The notes under the pieces are model-generated. The model ran no database searches and was not told the origin of the DNA. It saw only the letters and a program-made list of their open reading frames with translations. A DNA stretch of 64,000 nt from NCBI GenBank assembly GCA_015063685.1, contig SVTR01000001.1, positions 62,001 to 126,000 of the forward strand, given 5' to 3'. Below are positions 53,616 through 62,444 of this stretch, piece after piece. The translations under genes were made by a program, and so were the position numbers. This DNA is from Oscillospiraceae bacterium (lineage in GTDB: Bacteria; Bacillota; Clostridia; Oscillospirales; CAG-272). Every line of letters starts with the position of its first letter. Position 1 is the first letter of the stretch.

Positions 53616-54191
53616 CTACCCGGCCGTCCGGATGTTAAGAATCTCAACCTTCATCACGGCGCGGTCAGTCCGAAGAGTCAGAACAGAGCCCGGAGACAGA
53701 TAACGATCCATGCCCGTGACAAGCAGGCTTCCGTTGCGGTATATGCCCTCCAGGCAAACCATGCATCCCTCGGCCGCCACAGACGTATCGTTGTCGGCTT
53801 CCACAATAGGCAGAGCGTGAAGCGCACGGGTGCCGTCATCATAAAAGCCCACGTAGCCCACCAGCTCGCCGGTGCCGTACAGATACAAGGCATCGGAGGA
53901 TTTGATCTCATCCAACACCGAGGAGTGGATCTCCTCCACCTTGAAGTCCACATAGAAGGGTCCCTCCGCAGGGATCTTTTCCTTTTGTCGGTGATCCATA
54001 ACGCCGCGCACCACGACCCCCGCAATGGCCAAAAGGATCAGCAGGAGAAGGGTGGTATCCACCGCCGTCCATCGCAGGCCCTTGCCGTTTTTACCGGAGC
54101 TTCTTTCGGTACTCTTTTCAGTTTCCGCCTCTCTTGGAGCAGAGGGCTCCATTTTTTCATTCTTATCCATATCGTTTTTCATAGCGCTCAT
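53616..54191 (-). CDS. DUF4330-like membrane-anchored protein (second of a pair)
   Basis: A 191-aa protein with a charged cytoplasmic N-terminus (about 40 residues), one transmembrane helix (TLLLLILLAIAGVVVRGV) and an extracytoplasmic beta-rich domain (FYVDFKVEEIHSSVLDEIKSSD...). The pattern fits DUF4330. The ATG overlaps the stop of the preceding gene (ATGA), so translation is coupled. GAGGAGG is directly upstream. The pair lies just downstream of an O-antigen-ligase-like gene, so a role in cell-envelope polysaccharide assembly is a reasonable guess, unproven. Confidence 0.72.
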   Translation of the reverse strand: MSAMKNDMDKNEKMEPSAPREAETEKSTERSSGKNGKGLRWTAVDTTLLLLILLAIAGVVVRGVMDHRQKEKIPAEGPFYVDFKVEEIHSSVLDEIKSSDALYLYGTGELVGYVGFYDDGTRALHALPIVEADNDTSVAAEGCMVCLEGIYRNGSLLVTGMDRYLSPGSVLTLRTDRAVMKVEILNIRTAG

Positions 54192-54814
54192 GCCGCCTCC
54201 TCAGATAGATCCTTTACAGACACCAGCATGCCCTCAGCGATCATGCCCTCAGCACGGAACATACTCATCTCACCAGCCAACAGGCGTGTTTTTCCTACGT
54301 AATAGCCCTCACCCTTGCGATAATTGGCCTGGGTATATACGGTCAGATAAAGCGTCATGATCTCGCGGCCTTCCTCGGTTACGCCCAAAACGGCACGCAC
54401 CTCACGGACTGATCCCAGGTAGTCTCCGTCGGCAGCGGCGGTATGCCACAGGCCGTGGTTGGGCAGACTGGCCAACAGCTCATTAGCCAGATCGTAATCC
54501 AGATCGCGGATCTCTACGCAAAACTCCACGTCCCTGGTCTCCCAGGTGGGCGCGTATCCTTCCTTAACAGCGCCGTACCCGAACCATATACCCACGCCCA
54601 GACCAACTAAAAGCAATAGCAGAACCAAGTCTACAACCAGGCCGCGCCCCGAAAAACGCCGTCTTCCGGGTAAAGATTTTTCCTTCTTTCCCTTTTGCTT
54701 TCTCAAGCCGCTTGAGGTATGGGAGAGCGGGGTCAAGGTATCGTCAGAGAGACTGGAAACCTTTCTTTCGGTCAGGTCTCTGTCATCATGCTTCATAGCC
54801 ATATTCATCTCCAT
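54188..54814 (-). CDS. DUF4330-like membrane-anchored protein (first of a pair)
   Basis: A 208-aa protein with the same plan as its downstream neighbour: a basic N-terminal region (LRKQKGKKEKSLPGRRRFSGR), a transmembrane helix (LVVDLVLLLLLVGLGVGIWFG) and an outer domain (VEFCVEIRDLDYDLANELL). The start is uncertain. ATGs at 54814, 54808, 54802 and 54796 are in frame and an upstream TTG is also possible; the first ATG is used here. It overlaps the next gene by 4 bp and follows the O-antigen-ligase-like gene by 70 bp. Confidence 0.7.
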   Translation of the reverse strand: MEMNMAMKHDDRDLTERKVSSLSDDTLTPLSHTSSGLRKQKGKKEKSLPGRRRFSGRGLVVDLVLLLLLVGLGVGIWFGYGAVKEGYAPTWETRDVEFCVEIRDLDYDLANELLASLPNHGLWHTAAADGDYLGSVREVRAVLGVTEEGREIMTLYLTVYTQANYRKGEGYYVGKTRLLAGEMSMFRAEGMIAEGMLVSVKDLSEEAA

Positions 54815-54884
54815 TCCGCCGCTCTGCGGCGGCAAAATACATTTTGAAATTTGTCCATGTCAGACTTCAGGGTAGTTATATCTC

Positions 54885-56840
54885 CTAAGGATGGATAATG
54901 ATGTCTGCACTTCGGTCATTTCCCGTCATGCCGACGGTCACCCGATCCCACTCAGCAAAGATCATATTCTCATAGGTACTGCAAAGAGCCAGGGCAATAA
55001 ACGCCATGAAGAAAACGGGCACAGACGCAGGGGCAGAAGATACAAAGCCGTAGATCAGCAGACTCAGAATGGACATCATGCCGCCCAGGATCTTTGCCGT
55101 ATCTTCCCTTCTTTCTGACACCTTGAGACAGGTGAAGGTTTTTTGGATGAACAAGAAGACCATCACGGCAAAAACAATCAATCCGGGAATACCAATGCGG
55201 ACGAGCAGGGTCAAATAGATGCTGGCCACGTCGGTGGCGTGGGCCAGACCCGCTTCGGCATACAAGGGATAGGTAGCTTCAAATGCTTTATCCCCCAAGC
55301 CAATCCCCGCAGGATGATCGCACACCAAGCGCCAGGCCCCTCGCCAGAGGGACTCCCTATGAAGCTGTCCTGCCACCATGCGGGTTATCGCTCCTTGAAT
55401 CCTTTCGTGGAATACCGTAAAGAGCCAAGTACCGCCGCAAACCAGGGCGGGCAAGGAAAGAATTCCCGCGGCGAGGCTACGATAACTGAACAACAAAAAG
55501 TAAAGCATGGTGCCAATCAACGCCGCTACAAGTGCCGCCTTGGCACCGATCAGGTACAAGCAAACAAAGCAAACGCCCATGGCTACCAACACCATGATGT
55601 GATTCAGCGCGCGCTTTTTCCTCATGAGCATAGCACAGAGGAAGGGGACGGCCATCAGCAAAATACAGATGTTCTCCTGATATGCCATTTGATTTGTAAA
55701 CATCTTTATACCCAGGAAGCCGTTCACCAGGAAATCACCGCCCAGGGAGCCGCCCAACCAGTTCAAAAGATCGGCAGGAATGGCGCGGATGACTGAGATC
55801 CCCATCGCCAGGAGCAACACAAGGAAGGGGCCGATCAGACAGCGGCGAAGCTGGTCGCGGGAGGTCATCAGATTGGTGATGAGAAAATAGAGGGACAGAA
55901 GCACCAGCATTCCCAACCCCTCGCAAACGCTTTCCACGGTCACGTATCCACCCGTCAGGCCCCCAAGACACAGGGTAACCCCAAAAATCAACACAGACAC
56001 GTCCAAAAGGTTAAAACGGAGAGTACGTTGCATAAACAAAAGCTTCACACCGTAGCCCATCCAGGTAAGCAGGATCAGCAGGATCGCGGCCAAAAGAATC
56101 TGTTTATTCCACCAAACCAAGGGCAGGACCGTCACGGACAGGACAACGCCCGTTTCAGGGAAGGCGAAGATCATGGCCACAACGGCAAGGATACCCAAAA
56201 CACCGGGAATGATCAGGGGATGAATCCACAAGGTCACCACCGCACATACAGTTGCCAGCATCATGGCCACGTAGGGCACAATGCTGACACCCACACGCTG
56301 TTTTTTCGGTCGGCTCAGCTGTTCTTCAGGCAGACCCAGCCACCCCACCGTCAGCCATCGGGTCAGCTTACCGGTCACCAGAAGTTGAATAACAGGCTTT
56401 TTTGAAAATAACAAGGGAACGCTCAAAAGAACAATGACCGCGAACAAGATCAGCCGAGGGACATTGATCGTTACGTCAGCACGAACCATGGCTTCAACCA
56501 TATGCACTGCCGCTCCCAGGACGCCGTAAAACAGCCCACAAAGGCCGTAAAAAACAGCGGGGGCGTAAGCCGCCAAGGAGAACAAGCCTCCCAAAATACG
56601 GAAAATACCGCCCTGATGAACCGCCTCCAAAAGCTTCAATCGGGCAGGAGACATGGGACGGCAATCATCCCGCAGGGTACGGCGACGATCGTGATGCAGC
56701 AGGGCATCTGCTCGCCTGTAGGACGTCAGACTTCTGCCCAAAAAGCTATTGCCCACAAAGCGGTAAACACCATGACTGAAGCCCATAAGCTTTTTCCATA
56801 TAAAAGAACCCTTCGGGGAGTGTCGTTTTGAACTGTCCAT
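54885..56840 (-). CDS. O-antigen ligase / polymerase-like membrane protein
   Basis: A 651-aa membrane protein with about twelve hydrophobic helices. The WaaL/Wzy_C-type region is recognisable in the second half (HRESLWRGAWRLVCDHPAGIGLGDKAFEATYPLY), with the conserved Arg and the HP-x-GIGLG motif of O-antigen ligases. An extra N-terminal region of about 200 residues (cytoplasmic, then two or three helices) is longer than in simple ligases. The start at 56840 (MDSSKRHS) follows AAAGGAG; an ATG six codons upstream lies at that site. It probably joins or exports an envelope polysaccharide; no glycosyltransferases are adjacent. Confidence 0.82.
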   Translation of the reverse strand: MDSSKRHSPKGSFIWKKLMGFSHGVYRFVGNSFLGRSLTSYRRADALLHHDRRRTLRDDCRPMSPARLKLLEAVHQGGIFRILGGLFSLAAYAPAVFYGLCGLFYGVLGAAVHMVEAMVRADVTINVPRLILFAVIVLLSVPLLFSKKPVIQLLVTGKLTRWLTVGWLGLPEEQLSRPKKQRVGVSIVPYVAMMLATVCAVVTLWIHPLIIPGVLGILAVVAMIFAFPETGVVLSVTVLPLVWWNKQILLAAILLILLTWMGYGVKLLFMQRTLRFNLLDVSVLIFGVTLCLGGLTGGYVTVESVCEGLGMLVLLSLYFLITNLMTSRDQLRRCLIGPFLVLLLAMGISVIRAIPADLLNWLGGSLGGDFLVNGFLGIKMFTNQMAYQENICILLMAVPFLCAMLMRKKRALNHIMVLVAMGVCFVCLYLIGAKAALVAALIGTMLYFLLFSYRSLAAGILSLPALVCGGTWLFTVFHERIQGAITRMVAGQLHRESLWRGAWRLVCDHPAGIGLGDKAFEATYPLYAEAGLAHATDVASIYLTLLVRIGIPGLIVFAVMVFLFIQKTFTCLKVSERREDTAKILGGMMSILSLLIYGFVSSAPASVPVFFMAFIALALCSTYENMIFAEWDRVTVGMTGNDRSADIIIHP

Positions 56841-56879
56841 AGCGTCTCCTTTCATCAAACATTCAAGGGGCAGATATGT

Positions 56880-57620
56880 TTATTTTTGGGGATCCGTCTG
56901 CCCCTCCGATTTTTCGGGAGATTCATCCGGCAGAAGGTCAGGGCGATTGCGGCGAGTCAGCGCCAGGGCCGCCTCATACCGCCAGGCATCGATTTTTTTA
57001 TGGTCACCCGAGGTCAGGACATCGGGCACCTTCATGCCATGGTAGTCCAAAGGGCGGGTATATTGAGGATACTCCAGAAGTCCCGAGGATATGCTCTCGT
57101 TTTCAAAGCATTCGGCGGCAGACAGTACGCCGTCGGTCAGGCGAGCCACACAGTCCACCAGGATGCAGGCAGGAATCTCACCGCCTGTCAGCACATAATC
57201 GCCAATGGAGATCTCCTCATCCACGATTTCCTCCACGATACGGCGGTCAACGCCCTCATAGTGCCCGCAAAGCAGGATCAGATTATCATAGGAAGCGGCC
57301 AGCTCCTCGGCCTTTTTCTGGGTCAGCACCTTACCGGTAGGTGAGAGGTAGATCACATGACGACGGCCGTCAAAGCCCTCGGCCAGTTGCTTTTCCAAAA
57401 CACCGCAGTAGCAGTTATAAATGGGGGGCGCGGCCATGAGCATACCCATGCCTCCACCATAAGGGGTATCGTCTACCCGACGGTTTTTATCCTCAGAATA
57501 ATCGCGGATATTGTGGGCATAAACCTCACAGGCGCCGCTTTTTTGGGCGCGACCGATGATGCTTTCCCCGAGAACGTGGGTCACCAGGTCGGGAAACAAA
57601 GTCATGATATCAAAGCGCAT
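56880..57620 (-). CDS. trmD: tRNA (guanine37-N1)-methyltransferase
   Basis: A 246-aa SPOUT methyltransferase. MRFDIMTLFPDLV at the start, the knot motifs LILLCGHYEGVDRRI and YVLTGGEIPA, and the DGVLS stretch are diagnostic. The C-terminal tail after residue 230 is charged and family-variable. It starts 1 bp after the rimM stop, the classical rimM-trmD order; no rplS follows. Confidence 0.96.
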   Translation of the reverse strand: MRFDIMTLFPDLVTHVLGESIIGRAQKSGACEVYAHNIRDYSEDKNRRVDDTPYGGGMGMLMAAPPIYNCYCGVLEKQLAEGFDGRRHVIYLSPTGKVLTQKKAEELAASYDNLILLCGHYEGVDRRIVEEIVDEEISIGDYVLTGGEIPACILVDCVARLTDGVLSAAECFENESISSGLLEYPQYTRPLDYHGMKVPDVLTSGDHKKIDAWRYEAALALTRRNRPDLLPDESPEKSEGQTDPQK

Positions 57621-57621
57621 A

Positions 57622-58167
57622 CTATCTCACCTCGTCGGCACCGTCGTCAAACATACCGTCAATGGGTGTCATACGGACGAGCTCACCGGGGATTACGTCG
57701 GCAATGAAGGCCGGAACGGCAGGCACCATGACCTGTCCCTTGGGGGTGTCCACAACGTAAAGGGCGGACGCCACGCCGGGGTTGATCTCGGCCACAGTAC
57801 CCAACAATTGTCCTTCCCTACCCTCTCGGGCATCGTACACGGGAAGGCCCACCACGTCAGACAGGAAATACTGTCCCTCCTCCAGATGAAAATCCTCGCG
57901 GGCGGCATACAGCACCGTATTTCTCATGGCGTCGGCGGCATCCATATCCTCAATGCCCTCCAGGGTCAAAAGGACGAACCGTCCCTGCATGACCGAAGCG
58001 CGCAGGATCTTACGGGGGGTCTTGTTTTCACCGTCTCCGATAAACACGCGATCAAGGTCACAGAAATCCTCGGGAGCATCCATCCAAGGGTCAACCTTCA
58101 TGCCACCCTTGCAGCCGTGAGTATTAATGATCCTTCCGCATTCAAGATAAGGGGTAAGCTTGGGCAT
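57622..58167 (-). CDS. rimM: Ribosome maturation factor RimM
   Basis: A 181-aa 16S rRNA processing factor. The N-terminal RimM domain (LECGRIINTHGCKGGMKVDPW; ILRASVMQGRFVLLTLEGI) and the C-terminal PRC-barrel (FLSDVVGLPVYDAREG, then MVPAVPAFI) are both present. The start at 58167 has TGGAGG upstream; a longer in-frame start upstream is not supported. A canonical promoter is at 58208-58236. Confidence 0.94.
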   Translation of the reverse strand: MPKLTPYLECGRIINTHGCKGGMKVDPWMDAPEDFCDLDRVFIGDGENKTPRKILRASVMQGRFVLLTLEGIEDMDAADAMRNTVLYAAREDFHLEEGQYFLSDVVGLPVYDAREGREGQLLGTVAEINPGVASALYVVDTPKGQVMVPAVPAFIADVIPGELVRMTPIDGMFDDGADEVR

Positions 58168-58207
58168 GTTGCGCCTCCATTGTACGTATAGATAATTATT
58201 CAGCATT

Positions 58208-58236
58208 AGTATACCATAAAATTCAATATATTGCAA
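58208..58236 (-). promoter_or_regulatory. Promoter of rimM-trmD
   Basis: On the minus strand TTGCAA (58231-58236), a 17-bp spacer and TATACT (58208-58213). Confidence 0.75.
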
Positions 58237-58344
58237 GGGGGAAAAGGCGATAAAATATCAAATTTGAATAAAGGATCAGAGGATTCCCCCACTTTCAAAA
58301 GTCATGCAGCAAGAAGATTGATCGTCCAAGAGCTCAAGCCATAC

Positions 58345-58373
58345 TTGACAACCGATGACCGCCGTGGTATCAT
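58345..58373 (+). promoter_or_regulatory. Promoter of the radical SAM gene
   Basis: TTGACA (58345-58350), a 17-bp spacer and TATCAT (58368-58373). Confidence 0.8.
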
Positions 58374-58412
58374 AGTATAAAAGATACCCCAAAACAACCG
58401 CGGAGGGCAGCC

Positions 58413-59366
58413 ATGACGCAAAAAGACACCAATCCATATCCTTATAGCGATAGCCATAAACGATACCAGACCTACGAATATTGGCTACGGAAAACCTTCG
58501 GCGGCAAGTGCGCCAAGATCCCTTTGGACGGTGGCTTCACCTGCCCCAATATGGACGGCCGATGCGGCGTTGGCGGATGCATTTACTGCTCTGACCGAGG
58601 CAGTGGAGATTTTGCTTCTCCCGCCGTCCTCCCTTTGAGGGAGCAGTACGAGATACAACGCCGTCGCCTAGCGGGAAAGTGGCCTACCGACCGCTGTATT
58701 GCCTATTTCCAGGCGAGAACCAACACCTACGCCCCTGTCAGCGTTCTACGGGGAAAATTTGAAGAAGCCCTTACCTTTGACGGTGTGGTAGGTCTGAACA
58801 TCGCCACCCGCGCCGATTGTCTCCCGCTTGATACGGTGGAGTATCTGGCAGAGCTTTCGGAGCGCACCACCCTGACGGTGGAGCTGGGACTCCAGACCGT
58901 CCACGATGCTACGGCGCTTCTCATTAACCGCGGACATACCTTCGCTGAGTTTGTTGATGGCTATACACGCCTGAGAACCGCGTCATCCAAGATCAACACC
59001 TGTATTCACATGATCCTGGGACTTCCCGGAGAGGATTTTACCATGATGCTGGAGAGCATGGAGGCCATATCGGCTCTTCGTCCCACCATGGTCAAAATAC
59101 ATTTGCTCCACGTTCTGCGTGGAACGGTGCTGGGGGAGATGTATGACCGCGGCGATTACGCACCCATGAGTCGTGAGGATTACGTTTCGGCCGTGGTGAA
59201 ATGTCTTGAAGTCCTGCCGCCCGAGACTGTCATTGCCCGTTTGACGGGGGACGGCAACGGCAAGGCGTTGTTGGCGCCTCTGTGGAGCATCAAAAAGATG
59301 GCGGTCATCAATGATATTGATAAGTTGATGTACCAAGAGCATACATGGCAGGGAAAATTATTCTGA
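58413..59366 (+). CDS. TIGR01212-family radical SAM protein (YhcC-like)
   Basis: A 317-aa radical SAM enzyme. The cluster-binding region is CPNMDGRCGVGGCIYCSDRG with the wide-spaced cysteines of this family. YSDSHKRYQTYEYWLRKTFG opens the protein as in YhcC/TIGR01212. GLNIATRADCL and VELGLQTVHDATA are further barrel motifs. The start is the ATG after CGGAGGG. The reaction is not established for this family. Terminated by a bidirectional hairpin. Confidence 0.92.
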   Translation: MTQKDTNPYPYSDSHKRYQTYEYWLRKTFGGKCAKIPLDGGFTCPNMDGRCGVGGCIYCSDRGSGDFASPAVLPLREQYEIQRRRLAGKWPTDRCIAYFQARTNTYAPVSVLRGKFEEALTFDGVVGLNIATRADCLPLDTVEYLAELSERTTLTVELGLQTVHDATALLINRGHTFAEFVDGYTRLRTASSKINTCIHMILGLPGEDFTMMLESMEAISALRPTMVKIHLLHVLRGTVLGEMYDRGDYAPMSREDYVSAVVKCLEVLPPETVIARLTGDGNGKALLAPLWSIKKMAVINDIDKLMYQEHTWQGKLF

Positions 59367-59371
59367 ATATA

Positions 59372-59408
59372 AAAAGCAACCGCAGACAGAATTTGCGGTT
59401 GCTTTTTG
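59372..59408. terminator. Bidirectional terminator between convergent genes
   Basis: AAAAAGCAACCGCA and TGCGGTTGCTTTTT form a 14-bp perfect stem, T-rich on both strands. Confidence 0.9.
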
Positions 59409-59416
59409 CGTATTGA

Positions 59417-60253
59417 TCATTTTGTATAGGCATGAGTTCTGATATACTGCAGGATCACCGTGTAGGCCTCCTCGGTAAGATGGATGCCGTCAGAGCTGAT
59501 GCAATATTCGGGCTTCAAAGCGTTATCCTCCCCCTTGAGCACGGATTGGGTATCAAGATAGGGGCAATCACACGCGGCGGCGAGCTCCTTTACCCAAAGG
59601 TTGCAGGCGTCGATCTTTTCATTGCTCAAGGTAACACAGCCTTGGGTCACGGGAAAAATGGATTGGAGGATCACCGTAGTGTCGGGCGAGGCGGCTTGAA
59701 TGGCGAGGATAAGTGCTTTATAGCAATCCTTGAACTGAGCCTCGCTCAGATGGGCAACGCCCCATTCAGAACCCAGGGTGACGATCAGAACCGAGGGCTT
59801 GGCCTTGGCTGTGGCTTCGGCCACGGTCAGATTCTCGCCGGTTTCCGGGTATATGATTTTAGCGGAGGTGATCTCGGCGTTGAGATTGAGGGTGTCGGTT
59901 TTGGTGCGCCAGACCTGTTTGGTGGTCTCGCCTCCCGTCAGCACGCCACGGTTGATCATATGAGCGGTAAGGGAATCCCCTACGAAGATCAGCTGATCTT
60001 GATATGCCACACCGGCATCGGGGGTCTCAGGCAAAGGCTTTTGACTGATTGAAGGAGCAGGCGTGATCTGATGGGTGCCGTCGGTAGCATGTACTTCTGT
60101 GACCAGTTCCTCCGGAAGCTTATCGGTTCCTTTGACATTGGCAGAAACCAGGAGGCAGATCATCAGAATCACACAAACGAGCAGGAGCATACCAATGGCC
60201 ATCAGAAGGCCCATCAGGATTTTATAATAGCTTTTCTGTGCGCGGATATTCAT
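59417..60253 (-). CDS. Membrane-anchored SGNH/GDSL hydrolase
   Basis: A 278-aa protein with an N-terminal membrane anchor (LMGLLMAIGMLLLVCVILMI, about residues 13-36), a linker, and an SGNH-hydrolase domain outside the cell. Block I is LIFVGDSLTAHM (nucleophile Ser), and block V is SSDGIHLTEEAY, with the Asp and His of the triad. VTLGSEWGV stands where the block III Gly-Asn usually is, so the oxyanion Asn may be replaced by Ser-Glu. The family includes lipases and acyl-sugar esterases. The start at 60253 follows GGAAGGA; a TTG 12 bp upstream is less likely. It lies 8 bp after the upstream membrane gene. Confidence 0.83.
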   Translation of the reverse strand: MNIRAQKSYYKILMGLLMAIGMLLLVCVILMICLLVSANVKGTDKLPEELVTEVHATDGTHQITPAPSISQKPLPETPDAGVAYQDQLIFVGDSLTAHMINRGVLTGGETTKQVWRTKTDTLNLNAEITSAKIIYPETGENLTVAEATAKAKPSVLIVTLGSEWGVAHLSEAQFKDCYKALILAIQAASPDTTVILQSIFPVTQGCVTLSNEKIDACNLWVKELAAACDCPYLDTQSVLKGEDNALKPEYCISSDGIHLTEEAYTVILQYIRTHAYTK

Positions 60254-60261
60254 AGAAAACG

Positions 60262-60747
60262 TCAATCCTTCCGATTGTTTTTGGCGGTGTTGAATTGAGC
60301 AAGGTAGGTCTCGTCGTCTTTATCCTTTGAACGGCGGTGCGTTGCCATGGAGATGATGCAGACCACAGCAGTGATCACGCTGTAAACAATGGCAAAAACA
60401 AGCATATGCAGGAGCGCTGTCCCGGCGGGAAAATGATTGGCATTCATATAGGGGATGTAGACAAGGAAAATACCGCCCAGGCACAGGAGGGGGTGGAGGA
60501 TCACCTTGCCAACCGTGGGGATCTGCTCCGAAGTGCGGATCATGCGGGCCCCCGAGATACAGAGGGACAGGGGGAGCAACATGAGAAACAGACCTGCGTT
60601 GATGGATTTTTCAAGATTTTGTTCAATGAGCCACTGTATCAATAGCAAAAGTAATGTCAGGACGGTAAAAATGCAGCAAGCGTCCATGACCAGCCTTTTT
60701 ATGATGGTAAGTGGAGAAATGGTATTTTCGGATTTGGATGGAGTCAT
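60262..60747 (-). CDS. Small four-helix membrane protein, possibly DUF3021-like
   Basis: A 161-aa protein with four hydrophobic segments (about 19-41, 50-68, 80-98 and 107-133) and a charged tail ending RRSKDKDDETYLAQF, followed by NTAKNNRKD. The overall plan and the Y-x-x-QF tail recall DUF3021 proteins, with low certainty. The start at 60747 (MTPSKSEN) has AAAGGAT upstream; an ATG ten codons before it lies ahead of that site. It is probably the first gene of an operon with the SGNH hydrolase. Confidence 0.68.
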   Translation of the reverse strand: MTPSKSENTISPLTIIKRLVMDACCIFTVLTLLLLLIQWLIEQNLEKSINAGLFLMLLPLSLCISGARMIRTSEQIPTVGKVILHPLLCLGGIFLVYIPYMNANHFPAGTALLHMLVFAIVYSVITAVVCIISMATHRRSKDKDDETYLAQFNTAKNNRKD

Positions 60748-60795
60748 AGCCGGATCCTTTCTTTTTTCGTAGGGCATACTTACACATTATACAAT

Positions 60796-60824
60796 ATTAT
60801 AATATATTGCAGAAGGAAATGCAA
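60796..60824 (-). promoter_or_regulatory. Promoter of the membrane protein / SGNH hydrolase pair
   Basis: On the minus strand TTGCAT (60819-60824), a 17-bp spacer and TATAAT (60796-60801). Confidence 0.75.
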
Positions 60825-60918
60825 GGGGTAATTGTAAATTTTTGGGCACCATCGGCTATGCTGCACAAATGTAAATGTCGGGCCACTCCCCAAGCTCCCT
60901 CCCATCCGCCTATTCCTC

Positions 60919-60956
60919 AAAAATTCCCGACTGAACAACGTCCGTCGGGAATTTTT
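60919..60956. terminator. Terminator after the octapeptide-repeat gene
   Basis: AAAAATTCCCGAC and GTCGGGAATTTTT form a perfect 13-bp stem, T-rich on both strands. Confidence 0.88.
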
Positions 60957-60967
60957 CGCATTTTTCT

Positions 60968-62431
60968 TTATTCGTTTTCGCCCTCTTCATTGGCGTGGAT
61001 ACTTTCTCCGGCTACGTCACCCAGGATCTCTCCCAAGACTGTGCCGTATATGTGGCCGTTGATCTGGCCGTGGATATCACCGTTAACCGTTCCGTACACG
61101 TTGCCGTCAACGTTGCCCAGAATGTCTCCCGACACCACCGCATCCTTGCCGATGTCACCGTTGACATCTCCGTGGATATCTCCACCTACCATGCCCGTCA
61201 AATCACCGTCCACGGTGCCAACGATATCACCCTGCACAACGCCGTGCAGATCCCCCAGAATGGTGCCGCGAAAATCTCCCTGCACCATGCCCAGAAGATG
61301 ACCGTCCAACGTGCCGTCAAAGTCTCCTTCTACGAGCCCCGCCAGGTTGCCGCCCACAAAGCCACGGTAATCGCCGCCGATGTGTCCGCAAAGGTCACCG
61401 TCAATATCGCCGCGCATATCTCCCTGCACTTCCCCATACAGGTCGCCCCATACATTGCCGTTCAGGTCGCCCTCCACAAGGCCTTGCATATCACAATCCA
61501 TGACACCCGCGTAGTCGCCCCGGATTGAGCCCTTCATATCTCCTAGGATCGAGGCAGAGACATCTCCCTCCACGGCGCCCAGAAGCGAGCCCGACCAGTT
61601 GGCAATACGTCCGTGGAAGCCGCGGTTCAAGGAGCCAAGGATCACGTCTCCCTTCACGGTACCCTTGATGTCACCCCGCATACCGGGGGAGATGATACTG
61701 CCCTCAAAGGTATCGTACACGGTTCCCACCACTTCACGGAGCATATCTCCATCTGCGGGTAGCTCTGCCTCCCGAAGAAAGTTGAGATCTGCCGCATAAG
61801 CCTCCAGACGGCGAATGCGATCGCCATCCCGTCGGGTGCGATCCTGCTCACGGCGCTTTCTGTCGCTTTCACGGCGCTTGCGATCACTCCGACGGCGATC
61901 AAACCACGCCTCCCGCGTTTTTTCATCGGTGCTGTAAAAGCGCAAGCCGTCCGAGGGCGAGCCGTTTCCATAGCCTGCCTGCCGTGCTTGGCTACCCTGT
62001 CGGCCGTAATTCTTGCCGAACATATCCCTCAGGTTGATTCCCTGGATACCCAGACTTTCCATCACGGCGTTGGCATTTTCCAAAGCCTCACGAATCTTCT
62101 CAACGTCGGGTATATGGTCAGTCGAGCCATCCTCGCTTCTCTCGGCGCATTCTTCGGCCTGACCGGCAAAATCCTCGGCCTCATACATATAGTCCTCGGC
62201 CTGAGAAGCGGCGTCCTCTGCTTGCTTGGCAAAAGCCTCACATTGGGCCTTGATAGCTTCGCATTCATCCCGCAAGGCTTCACAGGCCGCCAATACCGCG
62301 TTGAGATCAGCGGGTGCTTTCTCCGTGCGGTCGGGGGAATGACGGTCGGCAGCATCCAAAAGAAGCTCTGCCTGGGCAGGGGTGATCTTCCCTTCGGCCA
62401 GCATTTGCAGTATATCCATTCGTTCGTTCAT
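60968..62431 (-). CDS. SHOCT-like protein with a long Gly-Asp octapeptide repeat (beta-solenoid candidate)
   Basis: A 487-aa protein without signal peptide or membrane helix. Residues 1-30 (MDILQMLAEGKITPAQAELLLDAAD) form a SHOCT-like helical domain, as at the N-terminus of DUF4097-type proteins. Residues 45-115 are a Glu/Ala/Cys-rich coiled coil. Residues 165-205 are strongly basic (RRRSDRKRRESDRKRR). From about 250 to 480 there are roughly 24 octads of the form G-D-hydrophobic-x-G-x-(V/I)-x (GDLYGEVQ, GDMRGDID, GDLCGHIG, GDFRGTIL and so on). The fixed spacing of Gly and aliphatic residues suggests a right-handed beta-helix, as in bactofilins and related scaffolds. Function unknown. It follows an XRE regulator by 13 bp. 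Confidence 0.82.
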   Translation of the reverse strand: MNERMDILQMLAEGKITPAQAELLLDAADRHSPDRTEKAPADLNAVLAACEALRDECEAIKAQCEAFAKQAEDAASQAEDYMYEAEDFAGQAEECAERSEDGSTDHIPDVEKIREALENANAVMESLGIQGINLRDMFGKNYGRQGSQARQAGYGNGSPSDGLRFYSTDEKTREAWFDRRRSDRKRRESDRKRREQDRTRRDGDRIRRLEAYAADLNFLREAELPADGDMLREVVGTVYDTFEGSIISPGMRGDIKGTVKGDVILGSLNRGFHGRIANWSGSLLGAVEGDVSASILGDMKGSIRGDYAGVMDCDMQGLVEGDLNGNVWGDLYGEVQGDMRGDIDGDLCGHIGGDYRGFVGGNLAGLVEGDFDGTLDGHLLGMVQGDFRGTILGDLHGVVQGDIVGTVDGDLTGMVGGDIHGDVNGDIGKDAVVSGDILGNVDGNVYGTVNGDIHGQINGHIYGTVLGEILGDVAGESIHANEEGENE

Positions 62432-62444
62432 AGGTTTCTCCCTT

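Noticed and set aside
60995-61528. Plus-strand frame opposite the octapeptide-repeat gene
   Set aside because: Periodic because the real gene is periodic; no start signals.
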